A DNA stretch of 64,000 bases from Paenibacillus abyssi (GTDB lineage Bacteria; Bacillota; Bacilli; Paenibacillales; Paenibacillaceae). The notes beneath the pieces were generated by a model. That model had not been told where the DNA came from and did not search any database. It was given only the letters and a program-made list of their open reading frames with translations. This document shows positions 16,074 to 25,148 of this stretch, in pieces; the first letter of the stretch is position 1; every line of letters begins with the position of its first letter. A program made the translations under genes and the position numbers. The DNA lies in NCBI RefSeq assembly GCF_014640295.1, contig NZ_BMGR01000014.1:62001-126000 (forward strand), written 5' to 3'.

Positions 16074-18052
16074 ATCACTTCGGGCAGAATAGTAGTCATG
16101 ATCTCTGGCTCCGCAACCGCTGCTCGCGCGGCCGCTTCCTGAGCCTTAATTCGTTCGATAGCCTTCACGTCCTCCTCAGTGAAAGCGTCCACTCCACTGC
16201 CCCACGGATCCCAGATGGGAGAGTACGAGGTCTCAAAATGCCCTGGGTGAACCGGCAGAAAAGCAAATAGGGCATCTTTGAATCGGCGGGTAAGCGCGAT
16301 ACCTTCCGGAAATTCTCGTTCCCGCACGATGCTGTAGATTTTGAAGACTTCATTCTGAGGAATCGTTAAGCCCAGATCGAACATCTTTTCAAGCAGCAGC
16401 ACACGGATATCCAGCGTAAGATCCCCGAGCCCGCTGGTCAGCTGGCCCAGCATTTGGCCTTCCTCGCCCGCCTTGGTGCCGCGCACTCGTTTGTATCCGG
16501 TCAGAGATCCGTACCTGATGTCTTGGGCAGCCTTGAATACCTTCCTCATGGCTACAAACGGCCCTAGCTCATCGGGGAAGTCCTTTGCCATATTGATCAA
16601 TGACGTGTCTTCCTTGACGACAGAACAAAAAGTGCAGCCCATACGCGCTCCCGAAGAGCTCGTACAAGACGATACCCCTTCGTTAATGTCAGTCATGGCA
16701 GCTCCTATCGGACACTCTTCCCATCCGCCAGCTGCTGAACCGTACAAATTAATCAGGTTATAGTTTCCGTAATCTTCCCAGGGAGCTTCGGTCCGAACAA
16801 GATAGGTAATGACATCACGTGCCGTCCATCGCTTGATCGGAGCGCAGGTTCTTCCCGTGATCTGATGTTCACCGAAAAACTCATCCCCGAAGAATTTGGT
16901 CATACTCCGTGCCCGGTTGGAAGATTCCGCGCTGCGGGTTCCAAGAAGAAGCACAATATGGTCGCCGGTCTGGTTCGCATAATAGCCCGCGTATTCCTCT
17001 AGCACTTCATCAGCTGGTCGCTTCTTGAGTCTATCAACGCACCAGCGGTTCATAGACGAGGGAGGGGCATACCCTTTACCGAAGACACACACATGAAACG
17101 TCTCATCCAGTTCCGGCGTCACGATGCGAAAATCTATGCCTAGTCCTAGAGATTCTACCCGCTCCTTAACCTTGTAAATATGATTAACAAGCAGCACGTT
17201 CTCTATCAGCGTATCGGCACTAATAACCGTAATTTTCGTCGTGCATTCCGGGTGCTCCAGCTTATAACGCAAAACTAGCTGAAGGCAACTATGACTGTCC
17301 TTTCCTCCGGAGTAGGCTATCAGCACATGACTATACATAACCATGCAATGTTCAATAACGGCATAAGTTTCGGCTAATAGATCCGGGTTTACCCCATCTG
17401 CGATTTCAAATGCTTCCCCTTCGGCAGCCGGCTTGGAAATCGATCGATCCGGTTTTGGTAGATTTACGCCCATTAACTCGAACAGATCCAATTTGGTCAC
17501 CTCGGATTGCTCCTGAAGCGGCGGCCAATCTAGCGGCTCTCCAACTCCATAGGGCGGAAGCGGGTAATCGAAGAAAAACTCCACGTTAAAATAATCTTTT
17601 CCGTCCGTGATCCAGCATTGCAGCTTATGTTTTGGCGAAAAGGTATGCCAGTTCCGCTCCACGCTTGAGAGTACGGAGGATAGAATCGCATTACTCCAAT
17701 CATCGATCCAGGCTTGGTGCGGGAGCTTAACATGATACCCGCTGCCTTCCATGAACGAAAGAAATCCGGCGGCCGGTTGGTCCGCATCAATAGCTTCATG
17801 CCACTCAATGTCTGTGGCATATCCCATAAGAGCCTCAACAGGGGTCTCATTCAAAAAGTGGTGCAGGGTTAGAAAATCTTTGCCATTGGAGAACACAGCG
17901 CTTTGTTCCCTCACCACACCTAAAAAACTCCAACCTGTATCCTTCAAGTATGCCCATATCCGGCGGGAAACGTTGTTCGGCTTCCGTAAGTTAGGGTCAA
18001 TGGCAATTCGATGGTTAGCAGGAGAAAACTCAAATTGAATATCCATCATCAT
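16070..18052 (-). CDS. DndC-like sulfurtransferase homologue (paralogue A)
   Basis: 660 aa. From about residue 240 it follows DndC, the PAPS-reductase-fold ATP-pyrophosphatase of DNA phosphorothioation: AYSGGKDSHSCLQL (PP-loop), ISADTLIEN, FGKGYAPPSSMNRWCVDRL, LLGTRSAESSNRA, and the cluster-ligand region GARMGCTFCSVV. The first 210 residues form an extra domain shared only with paralogue B in this window (WAYLKDTGWSFLGV, LHHFLNETP, SPKHKLQCW, PLPPYGVGEPLDWPPL). The linker has KLDLFELMG, close to a clamp-binding peptide and at the same place as QLSFF in paralogue B. No dndB, D or E genes are visible, so it may act in another pathway. Confidence 0.75.
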   Translation of the reverse strand: MMMDIQFEFSPANHRIAIDPNLRKPNNVSRRIWAYLKDTGWSFLGVVREQSAVFSNGKDFLTLHHFLNETPVEALMGYATDIEWHEAIDADQPAAGFLSFMEGSGYHVKLPHQAWIDDWSNAILSSVLSSVERNWHTFSPKHKLQCWITDGKDYFNVEFFFDYPLPPYGVGEPLDWPPLQEQSEVTKLDLFELMGVNLPKPDRSISKPAAEGEAFEIADGVNPDLLAETYAVIEHCMVMYSHVLIAYSGGKDSHSCLQLVLRYKLEHPECTTKITVISADTLIENVLLVNHIYKVKERVESLGLGIDFRIVTPELDETFHVCVFGKGYAPPSSMNRWCVDRLKKRPADEVLEEYAGYYANQTGDHIVLLLGTRSAESSNRARSMTKFFGDEFFGEHQITGRTCAPIKRWTARDVITYLVRTEAPWEDYGNYNLINLYGSAAGGWEECPIGAAMTDINEGVSSCTSSSGARMGCTFCSVVKEDTSLINMAKDFPDELGPFVAMRKVFKAAQDIRYGSLTGYKRVRGTKAGEEGQMLGQLTSGLGDLTLDIRVLLLEKMFDLGLTIPQNEVFKIYSIVREREFPEGIALTRRFKDALFAFLPVHPGHFETSYSPIWDPWGSGVDAFTEEDVKAIERIKAQEAAARAAVAEPEIMTTILPEVI

Positions 18053-18190
18053 TGTTCGCCATGAGCTTGAGCAGAAGAGTAGCGGGCATCGCCGCTCCAG
18101 CTTCTAATTCAAAGCCAGAGGGCGATGCCTCCTCTCTTTTCGGTTTTTTTTGAATTACCGTAGTATGCCGCGGTAATCGAATTCACTCGC

Positions 18191-18385
18191 TCATGCACCG
18201 CGCACAGCACTTCCAGAGTTAATATGAGCTTGCTTCTCGTCATCCAGCTGATCTGTTGATTCAAGTAATTCGAGATTTTGTTCCAGGCCGTCAATATCGC
18301 CCTTCAACTCGTTCCGCAGCTCGACAACCTGAACAAACACTTTTTCTTTCCGCGCCTGCTCAAAAACTGCTCGATCATCAGCCAC
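18191..18385 (-). CDS. Small coiled-coil protein, 64 aa
   Basis: GTG start at 18385, ten bases after GGGAGG. Almost entirely helical and charged (VVELRNELKGDIDGLEQNLELL), consistent with a short coiled coil. Followed by about 130 bases before the DndC-like gene that hold an inverted repeat GGCATCGCC / GGCGATGCC without a T run. Confidence 0.5.
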   Translation of the reverse strand: MADDRAVFEQARKEKVFVQVVELRNELKGDIDGLEQNLELLESTDQLDDEKQAHINSGSAVRGA

Positions 18386-18430
18386 AAAATTTTATCCTCC
18401 CTTTTCCATTTGACCATTTAATCCGCACCG

Positions 18431-18727
18431 TCAAATTTTGTCACTGTACTCATGGGCTTTGTCAATGTGAGCCTTGAAATACTCTAAGCAAGCATCAAAA
18501 CCTTTATTGACAAGGGCGGCATACTGCTCTCTATGGTCACCTGCTAGAATAAGGAACTTTTCCATGTTGCCAAAGACAAGTGCGGTTGTTACGCAACCAT
18601 AGTCCCTGGTATCCATGTTGTAACTGAGGTAAAAGCCTTCACCGTGTAAGGTCGAATTAAATACGGGGATTCCTAGCGACCGAAGAACGGGGTGGCTCTC
18701 CTGCTTAAAGAATTCTTTACCTGTCAT
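18431..18727 (-). CDS. Hypothetical protein, 98 aa
   Basis: Start placed at ATG 18727, ten bases after AAGGAG; a GTG 12 bases upstream is possible. Soluble alpha/beta protein with an aromatic-rich centre (FYLSYNMDTRDYGCV). Family not recognised. A possible 23-aa reading frame lies just upstream (MNSPYML start) with a weak ribosome site. Confidence 0.55.
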   Translation of the reverse strand: MTGKEFFKQESHPVLRSLGIPVFNSTLHGEGFYLSYNMDTRDYGCVTTALVFGNMEKFLILAGDHREQYAALVNKGFDACLEYFKAHIDKAHEYSDKI

Positions 18728-18889
18728 TGTAATGGTCACTCCTTAGCGTTTGGGCTGCATGTATGCATCATCAACAAAATGACGACGACAGCTGAGCATA
18801 TACGGTGAATTCATTTTTGAGTTGAAGACCCTTGACGATGTTTTCTATCGCCAGAGGGCTTCGCCTCCTTCGTTTTATGAAGTTGAAAC

Positions 18890-19078
18890 TTATGGCTTTA
18901 TACTAAGCTTCACAAAATCTTTTATGCCGTGTATGAATGACGGTATCGGCTTACCCGACAGTAAATGCATCCGAACGCAGTCATCATATGCCCTGTGTGG
19001 ATCATTACCGTTGGTGAGCAGATACATATTCACCATGATAGACATACTCTCCAGTTCTTGCTTATTCCTTCTCGCCAC
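18890..19078 (-). CDS. Small protein, 62 aa, overlapping thiF-like gene
   Basis: GTG start lies inside the last codons of the ThiF-like gene, so it is probably translated by coupling. Helical and basic, with IKDFVKLSIKP at the end. No recognised motif. Its position beside an E1-like enzyme makes it a candidate partner in that pathway, but nothing in the sequence proves it. Confidence 0.45.
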   Translation of the reverse strand: MARRNKQELESMSIMVNMYLLTNGNDPHRAYDDCVRMHLLSGKPIPSFIHGIKDFVKLSIKP

Positions 19079-19943
19079 CGGCAGTCACCAATCCTCTTGC
19101 CTTCTCGAACTCCCCTACCTGGTCTGCGCTTAAAAAAGTCGCTTTCATCTGGCCAAACTGTGCATTGAAATTAATGACATTGGCGTAGATACTTTTGGTG
19201 TGAAACAGGTTGTTCATCACCATTGAAGCGACCTGAGCGGCAAACTGATTTGTCATGATGCGTTGCGGATTTTCAGGCAGCAGCTCCCCGCACGATTGTC
19301 CAGGGAAGGAAGTGCGATCGTTATCCAAAATGTTCGGGTACACCCGTGTCACGGGCGGCAGAATCACACTTCCCTTCCACTTTAGACCAATAACACACTG
19401 GCCTCCAAAACCGCTCTCGTTCATGATCTTCAGCTGCTCTTGATTCGGATCATCGAACGTGGTCATCCCTTCGATGCCTAAATCAATCCAAACCAAATCA
19501 GTTACTTCCTCCGAGAAAAAAAATTCATCAAAAAGTTGACGGGTGCGGTCATTATCGATCATGCCAACAAGTACAGGAATCACCTGCCTGCCATTCGTAA
19601 CCGTAGGAAACAGCCGGCGGAGCATATCAGTCGTGGTGATGTACTCCGTAACCCGCTTCGTCTCGACATCGTAATGGCCTCCATACCGATCAGACAGAGC
19701 AATAACTTTTTTGTCCGAAATGTCTTCTTCTGAGAACAATTGATTCTTCAAATTTTTCTTCTCAACGAGATCCCCGTCGGCTATCAAGACATCAAAACGA
19801 TCTTTGGTTTTGCTATCGTTCGCTTGATACGAGGAAATTAGCTGGAGCAGATTGCGAAAGAAATAACCGCCATTTCCTCCCGCTCCGATTTGCCGGATCT
19901 GGAATTGAATGTGACTGCTTTCCTGCAAACAGATCGTTTTCAT
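19062..19943 (-). CDS. ThiF/E1-like adenylating enzyme (PRTRC-type)
   Basis: 293 aa. The nucleotide-binding motif QIGAGGNGGYFFRNL (residues 17-31) and the acidic end of the second strand (VLIADGDLVEKKNLKNQ, about 52-68) are those of ThiF/MoeB/E1 enzymes, which adenylate the C-terminus of ubiquitin-like proteins. The rest follows the ThiF of PRTRC cassettes (MIDNDRTRQLFDEFF, VWIDLGIEG). Related JAB-like and E2-like genes lie at 22.6-25.1 kb. Translation is coupled to an 11-residue peptide, and the operon starts with leader L3. Confidence 0.75.
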   Translation of the reverse strand: MKTICLQESSHIQFQIRQIGAGGNGGYFFRNLLQLISSYQANDSKTKDRFDVLIADGDLVEKKNLKNQLFSEEDISDKKVIALSDRYGGHYDVETKRVTEYITTTDMLRRLFPTVTNGRQVIPVLVGMIDNDRTRQLFDEFFFSEEVTDLVWIDLGIEGMTTFDDPNQEQLKIMNESGFGGQCVIGLKWKGSVILPPVTRVYPNILDNDRTSFPGQSCGELLPENPQRIMTNQFAAQVASMVMNNLFHTKSIYANVINFNAQFGQMKATFLSADQVGEFEKARGLVTAGGEKE

Positions 19944-19975
19944 CCGATCATCCCCGATTTTTTTGCTTGTGACAT
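19940..19975 (-). CDS. Leader peptide MSQAKKSGMIG coupled to thiF-like gene
   Basis: A strong GGAAGGAG ribosome site precedes this 11-codon frame, whose TGA overlaps the thiF-like ATG (ATGA). The thiF-like start lacks an equally strong site of its own, so the peptide probably serves to load ribosomes. Confidence 0.5.
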   Translation of the reverse strand: MSQAKKSGMIG

Positions 19976-20010
19976 ACGCACAGCTCCTTCCAATGGTTTT
20001 TATAAAGGCA

Positions 20011-20154
20011 AAAAAACCGCCTTTCCAAAAAACCCATTTTCAACCCATTACGGGTGCAAACGGACGCTTTGGAAAAGCGGTTTAACAGCTACATAATCTC
20101 CTGGGCCGCCTGGCGGAGACAGTAAAATAATAAAAATAAGATGTGTTCATTATA
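20011..20154 (-). promoter_or_regulatory. Family-1 leader L3 before thiF-like operon
   Basis: Extended -10 TGC-TATAAT (20149-20154). Hairpin 20097-20119: outer stem TCTCC/GGAGA around GCC-AGGC-GGC-CCA. Terminator stem AAACCGCTTTTCC / GGAAAGGCGGTTT followed by T residues, 20011-20083. Confidence 0.85.
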
Positions 20155-20267
20155 GCAGAAACCAACAGCCTGTACCATAGCCGAAAGGTAACTTATCCCC
20201 TCTCAAAATCGCTGAAAACCTGTAGCGATGAGACAATAAAGATAGCACAGGGAGCGGGGGCAGGGAT

Positions 20268-22133
20268 ATGGACGAATATCGCTTTGAAATTGCAGAGAAT
20301 AAGGTTATCGCGCAGGAAAACATAAAGCGACACACACCGATTAGCAAACAATTGTGGTGTGCCTTTAAGGATGCTGGTTATTCATTTTATGGTGCAACGC
20401 GCGACTGGTCTATCGTTATCGGCCTTCATAATCATTTTTGGGGGATTCATCATTTTATTGATGACACGCCGGAGACGATGATGATTGACGAGGACTCCGG
20501 GCTCGATTGGTCTAATATGTTCCCTGAACATGCGCCAATACACCGCGTTCTGACCCATCTTAAACACAGCGGGTTTGAGATCACCATTCCAGAGCAATGC
20601 TTCGTCGACGCCGCGCTGCAGGAAGTGCTCTATGGTGCAGCCAGCTGGCATCTGCAGTCGCCCAAGCATAAGCTTTGTATCTGGGCTCGGTCTCAAGCGC
20701 AGTCATTCTTGATAGAATCATTCCCTGATAAGCAATTCCCTCCCTATGGATTAAAAGAAGAAATGGCTTGGCCATACCTGGAAATGGTGGACTACGAGCA
20801 ATTGTCGTTCTTTGGCGACTTACCTCTATCGAAGGAGAGACGGCGAAAACGGCCGGCACCGCCCACGAACCTTGATGAGCAGTTTATCATCGATGACTTT
20901 GTACCGGCTGATATAGAAGAATGGACTGATCGGGCAATCGAAAAAGTGTTTCTGGAGCAAGAGGTCGTCGTCGTGGCTTTTTCGGGCGGAAAGGACTCCT
21001 ATGTTCTGCTGTTAAAATGCATTATGTACAAACTGAATCATCCTGAATGTAAGACAGAACTTCATATCGTTTCCGCCGATACAGGGGTAGAGAACCCGCT
21101 TCTAAAGGAGCATATCCGAAAGGTGCAGCAGGCGGTATGGTCGCTCCCAATCCATATCCCCTTTACGATCGCCGAGCCAGCGATTGAGGACCGATATTTC
21201 GTCTGCCTATTTGGTAAGAATTACGCTCCCCCCTCGCAAAATTTTAAGTGGTGCGTTGAAAGAGTCAAAGTCCGGCCAGGACGGGAAGTGCTGGCTGAGT
21301 ATACGGGCGCCGGCCGGAAAGTGTGCCAATTGCTCGGGCTCAGAGAATCAGAAAGTCAGACGCGATCCTCCAGTATTGATTCGCATTATGGAGAGAATTT
21401 TTACGGTAACCACGTTGTATCGGGAATCAAAACCTGTGCCCCGATCAGACATTGGAGTGCTCGCCACGTTGTAACTTTTCTAGTACGCAACTCCCCTCCC
21501 TGGGAGAATTACGGCAATTACAATCTGCTCAATCTTTATGGATCTGCGATGGGCGGCGTGGCCGAATGCCCGATTGGTGCTGCAATCGGCGCAGAAAACG
21601 ACGCGATTAAAGCCTGCTCCGGGTCCGGATCCCGCTTCGGCTGCTTTGTTTGCAGCGTGGTGGGGGATGATATCTCTCTTCGGAACATGATTGGGGATTA
21701 CCCTGAGCTCGAGCCTTACTACAGGCTCAGAGGGCTGCTGAAAAAGGCACAGGACATCCGGTATGGGTTTTATACTGCATTCCAGCGAAAAGGCCGTAAT
21801 CGCTTTGAGCCGGGGTTTGGAAACATGAATGGGGACGGGCTAACGATACTGGCCAAGCGAATGATTGAACTCGGGATACGAATTGAAGAAGCAGAGGTTC
21901 AAGAGATTATACGTCAAATCGTCTTGAGGGAATACCGGGAAGGAAATGCGATCTCCCCGAGGTTTCGGGAAGCGATATTTGCACATCTCCCCCTACACCC
22001 CCTGTTCACGGCACAAATGTATGATTCCATCTTGGATCCAGAGGGAGTCATTGATCGCCGTACATCTGAGGATAGGGAAGCGATTGAACGAATTTTGCAA
22101 ATGGAGAAAGACGGGCTTCTTACAATTGAGTAA
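20268..22133 (+). CDS. DndC-like sulfurtransferase homologue (paralogue B)
   Basis: 621 aa, start ATG after GGGGGCAGG. Motifs match paralogue A and DndC: AFSGGKDSYVLLLKC, SADTGVENPLL, FGKNYAPPSQNFKWCVERV, LLGLRESESQTRS and SRFGCFVCSVVGDD (DndC iron-sulphur ligand region). It shares the novel N-terminal domain of about 190 residues. The linker before the PP-loop domain carries YEQLSFFGDLP, an exact clamp-binding consensus. It stands alone on the plus strand with its own terminator. The bound DNA or RNA substrate is unknown. Confidence 0.75.
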   Translation: MDEYRFEIAENKVIAQENIKRHTPISKQLWCAFKDAGYSFYGATRDWSIVIGLHNHFWGIHHFIDDTPETMMIDEDSGLDWSNMFPEHAPIHRVLTHLKHSGFEITIPEQCFVDAALQEVLYGAASWHLQSPKHKLCIWARSQAQSFLIESFPDKQFPPYGLKEEMAWPYLEMVDYEQLSFFGDLPLSKERRRKRPAPPTNLDEQFIIDDFVPADIEEWTDRAIEKVFLEQEVVVVAFSGGKDSYVLLLKCIMYKLNHPECKTELHIVSADTGVENPLLKEHIRKVQQAVWSLPIHIPFTIAEPAIEDRYFVCLFGKNYAPPSQNFKWCVERVKVRPGREVLAEYTGAGRKVCQLLGLRESESQTRSSSIDSHYGENFYGNHVVSGIKTCAPIRHWSARHVVTFLVRNSPPWENYGNYNLLNLYGSAMGGVAECPIGAAIGAENDAIKACSGSGSRFGCFVCSVVGDDISLRNMIGDYPELEPYYRLRGLLKKAQDIRYGFYTAFQRKGRNRFEPGFGNMNGDGLTILAKRMIELGIRIEEAEVQEIIRQIVLREYREGNAISPRFREAIFAHLPLHPLFTAQMYDSILDPEGVIDRRTSEDREAIERILQMEKDGLLTIE

Positions 22134-22148
22134 ATCATATGAACAAAA

Positions 22149-22196
22149 AAGGAAGGGCAGCCGGAGATCGTCACTGATCCCCTGGCACCCTTCCTT
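22149..22196. terminator. Bidirectional terminator between convergent genes
   Basis: AAGGAAGGG / CCCTTCCTT stem with six T residues on the minus side. It closes both paralogue B and the minus-strand JAB operon. Confidence 0.75.
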
Positions 22197-22200
22197 ATGG

Positions 22201-22494
22201 TTATTGTTCTTGCTGAACGGCCTGCAATAAAGAGAATGCGTAATTCAGACTCACTTGGCCATCAAAGGAATAAGACCATACATGCTCTTCCGATTCGGGG
22301 ACGCCAGGAGTGACACGAACGACCTTTGCGTAGCCATCGTCCGTTTTCAGCTCCTCGTCATCGTCGTCTCCAAAGCCATGCTCAGCCAAATGACTTTCAA
22401 TTGCTGAACGCCCAAATGAGGCGATCCGTCCAAGATCCGAATCCGCAATAAGGCTCTTGCATTGCCCTTCATCCATCAGAAGAAACATGAACAT
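22201..22494 (-). CDS. Hypothetical acidic protein, 97 aa
   Basis: Start chosen at ATG 22494 after GGGAGG; the longer version has no ribosome site. Acidic, with FGDDDDEELKTDDGYAKVVRV in the centre and a beta-rich end. Last gene of the ubiquitin-like cassette operon. Family not recognised. Confidence 0.55.
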   Translation of the reverse strand: MFMFLLMDEGQCKSLIADSDLGRIASFGRSAIESHLAEHGFGDDDDEELKTDDGYAKVVRVTPGVPESEEHVWSYSFDGQVSLNYAFSLLQAVQQEQ

Positions 22495-22574
22495 TTGTAA
22501 ATTCCTCCCGAGACGACCCACTCCCGCGGGATCGTCATTTCCGACCCCGCGGTTGGGCGCGTACCGGCTACTAC

Positions 22575-23447
22575 CTACTCTTCCGACATGTCATTCACAT
22601 ACGATTCCCAAGCCTCTCCGCAGTCTCTTATGAAGCCATCAAGGTCTGTGCCTTTTATTTGCTCCACCAGATGTTTTGCGTGCGGCTTAGGGAAAGAGTG
22701 ATTGATTACAGCATCTTCGTAAATTTCCTGCTCGCCGGATTCAGCGATCCAATATTTATACATGAGCGGGATCATGGTTTCCATGTCATACTCATATCCA
22801 GCAGAATTGTCCTTGTGAACCCGTTGGTGCCATCCATCCGGATAGGCGTTCTCGGCCTGCAGGTCCGGCTGATCAAAGATGTAACCGATCGGAAGCTCGA
22901 GAAATTGTCCTCTCGCCCCGACTCGAAGCTTCACCTCTGGCATTTCATTCAGTAACCCGCCCACTACAGCATAGAGCATATAAGCCTTCTCGTCTGCATT
23001 GTCCTTCGTAGAAAAGAACGCGGGCATCGCATTATGTGAATGAATATGGAGAACCTGCACGTAACGGGCATCATTAAACCGCTGCGTACAATCTGCTATG
23101 ATTGAATCCCATCGTACCGTCTGCACCGGGCAGTCCAATTCGTATTGATTGGTGCGGCAGTCATAGAAAATCTGGATCATCACTTCGTTCTGCTCGCTTT
23201 CGCTGCAGTACGCTTTGAAAAACGAAATGGCGGTGGTAAGCAGCTCTCCGGGTATCTTTGGGAGGCGGTATTCAAACCCTTCATGGATATCATCCAGGGA
23301 AGGGAGAAGCGGCCTGTGAAGCACAAGCCGCCCTACCAGACTGTCTCGGATTTCGTATAGCTTCCCATCACGGCCGGCGATGATGTTGTTCGGCTGCCGA
23401 TCAGGAGCTTTTAGGAAATCACGCATTCTCCAGAAAAAGCCGGGCAT
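22575..23447 (-). CDS. JAB/MPN metallopeptidase-like protein (PRTRC A-like)
   Basis: 290 aa. The JAMM zinc motif is visible around residues 135-155: LHIHSHNAMPAFFSTKDNADE, giving His-x-His, Ser and Asp ligands in the usual order. JAB proteins remove ubiquitin-like modifiers or mature their C-termini. The rest is beta-rich (GYIFDQPD, HQRVHKDNSAG). It overlaps the upstream linker-rich gene by its ribosome site, and the operon also holds an E2-like gene. This matches PRTRC system protein A. Confidence 0.75.
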   Translation of the reverse strand: MPGFFWRMRDFLKAPDRQPNNIIAGRDGKLYEIRDSLVGRLVLHRPLLPSLDDIHEGFEYRLPKIPGELLTTAISFFKAYCSESEQNEVMIQIFYDCRTNQYELDCPVQTVRWDSIIADCTQRFNDARYVQVLHIHSHNAMPAFFSTKDNADEKAYMLYAVVGGLLNEMPEVKLRVGARGQFLELPIGYIFDQPDLQAENAYPDGWHQRVHKDNSAGYEYDMETMIPLMYKYWIAESGEQEIYEDAVINHSFPKPHAKHLVEQIKGTDLDGFIRDCGEAWESYVNDMSEE

Positions 23448-23960
23448 TCAGCTCGCCCCCTTTTCCGTGCCGAAGCAGTCGACAAAAAGGAGCTTGTTGG
23501 GCTCGTCAGCATCGTACTTCGTCCTGGCATGGGTTAATTCCACATGCCCTTCCACCGTTGCGAGCTTCTCGCGAATCTCCTCCAGCGTGGCCTTGATCTT
23601 GCCGTCGGCGATCTCTTCTTCAAAAAGAACATTGATGATGTACGTCTGTCCGTACAGACGAACCTTCCAAGAATCAGGCTCGTTCAGCGGGACTTTCTCA
23701 ATCTTCGGCTTAGCCGGTGTAACTGGAGTCGATGTTTTAGGCGCTTTGCCGATTCTCCCTGCTGCTTTGGTAGCGGAAGCGGGTTTGCCTTTCCCCTTTT
23801 CTTCCTCTGAAGCAGCGGGTGCTTCTGGCTCCGTACCAAACAAAGAAAGCTGCCCATCCTTACCAATGGTCATTTCAAAGTGATCTGGCTGAACAGCCTC
23901 AACGACAACCGCATTTTCCGAAAATAGACCCTGCTCTTTTTGCTCCATATTGTTTTCCAT
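23448..23960 (-). CDS. Two-part protein with clamp-binding peptide and possible ubiquitin-like domain
   Basis: 170 aa after GAGGAGAAAAGGA. N-terminal part has GKDGQLSLFGTEPEAP, a consensus clamp-binding peptide, then an Ala/Lys/Pro-rich linker (about 50-95). The C-terminal part (SWKVRLYGQTYIINVLFEEEIA, then helical GKIKATLEEIREKLA) has the strand-strand-helix order of a small ubiquitin-like fold. It lies between the E2-like and JAB-like genes, where PRTRC cassettes carry their protein C. The ubiquitin-like call is tentative, and the C-terminus does not end in Gly-Gly. Confidence 0.45.
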   Translation of the reverse strand: MENNMEQKEQGLFSENAVVVEAVQPDHFEMTIGKDGQLSLFGTEPEAPAASEEEKGKGKPASATKAAGRIGKAPKTSTPVTPAKPKIEKVPLNEPDSWKVRLYGQTYIINVLFEEEIADGKIKATLEEIREKLATVEGHVELTHARTKYDADEPNKLLFVDCFGTEKGAS

Positions 23961-23993
23961 ATTCCTTTTCTCCTCTCAAATGTACAAGATTTT

Positions 23994-25148
23994 TTAAACC
24001 GCGGCTGCCTGTTGAGGGGCTTCGACACGGTTATCAACACTGGCTTCAGCAGCACTTTTGAACATCTCGAAACAGTCCATTACGCTCATCTTCAATGATG
24101 ACAGCTGCTTATCCTCGAAATCCTTACCTTGCAGCTTCATCAGCCATTCCCGAAGGTTTTCCCCTTGGAACAAGTGATTGTTTGCCGGCGAATTAAAAAA
24201 CAGCTCCGGCAAATTCTGCAGCTCGAATAAATTGTTGATCTCGATGCCAGATAGCTCTGGCCAACAGGCTCGCTGATCTTCTTTGTAGACATTGGCAAAG
24301 GGATAGCGGTACAGCTCGGTTGCAGGCTTAATCACAGCGTCTTTCACCGCGAATATCCTGCAGCCCCGAATATGCTTGCCTCTGACTGCAAAGGCAAACA
24401 ACAACTTCGGATGGCCGACCTGCTCGTACACGGAATCGTGAAATTGAACGTTCCGCTGCGCTTTATCCCGCTCCAAGATAATGATCTTGGTGCCATTGGA
24501 CTCTTCTTGATATAACACCGTTCCCTTAGGCAATATGGGAGTGCAAGCCGTCTTAACAACCGGCGAGAACTCTGAGATTGCTTCCCGGAAGAACTGTTTC
24601 ACTTCAGCGTCCTGAATATTCGACATGACGCCGATTACACTCCGAATCATCTCGCTGTTTCTAGTGGAAGCGATTTTCACTTTGGAGAGCAGAACAAGGA
24701 AGAGATCGGCCAGCGCCTTATCATCCTCGAGCTCCGTCACCCGCTGCAGCACATAATTCAGAAATCCAGCGAAGCTGGTTGGATCGAGTTTGCTAAGATC
24801 GAACTTGCTTGCCACTGACTTATAGAGACTGACAATCAAGGGCATCGAATCTGTCCCCTCTGCCTGTCCAACGATCGTGCTGAGCACTTTCGCCAGATTC
24901 TCTCCATTCAGATTCTCAAGCGCCGGCTTAACCACCTCGGAAACAACATCGCTGCTTTGCATCAGAACCCGCTTCAAGTCTGAGGGCTCCATCATTCCAG
25001 TGAACGCCAGAAATAATTCGTCCACTCTTATCGCTTGTTCCCGGACCGTGAAGCCATCCTCGCGCCTAACGACGCGTGCGAGCTTCGTTTGTTCATCGGG
25101 CAAGTAAATAAATCGTCCATTATCCGGCATGCGCTCCATTCTCGGCAC
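23994..25148 (-). CDS. E2-like protein (PRTRC B-like)
   Basis: 384 aa. The first 190 residues are helical repeats (LKRVLMQSSDVVSEVVKP, LVSLYKSVASKF). The C-terminal part (about 215-345) follows PRTRC protein B, which has an E2 ubiquitin-conjugating-like fold: PKLLFAFAVRGKHIRGCRIF, ELYRYPFANVYKEDQRACW, then NLPELFFNSPANNHLF. The cysteine in RACW is the likely conserved active-site position. Preceded by an overlapping gene. Confidence 0.6.
   Translation of the reverse strand: MPRMERMPDNGRFIYLPDEQTKLARVVRREDGFTVREQAIRVDELFLAFTGMMEPSDLKRVLMQSSDVVSEVVKPALENLNGENLAKVLSTIVGQAEGTDSMPLIVSLYKSVASKFDLSKLDPTSFAGFLNYVLQRVTELEDDKALADLFLVLLSKVKIASTRNSEMIRSVIGVMSNIQDAEVKQFFREAISEFSPVVKTACTPILPKGTVLYQEESNGTKIIILERDKAQRNVQFHDSVYEQVGHPKLLFAFAVRGKHIRGCRIFAVKDAVIKPATELYRYPFANVYKEDQRACWPELSGIEINNLFELQNLPELFFNSPANNHLFQGENLREWLMKLQGKDFEDKQLSSLKMSVMDCFEMFKSAAEASVDNRVEAPQQAAAV

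Noticed and set aside
16070-22133. A complete phosphorothioate (Dnd or Ssp) system
   Set aside because: Only DndC-like genes are found; no dndA, B, D, E or ssp partners occur in the window.
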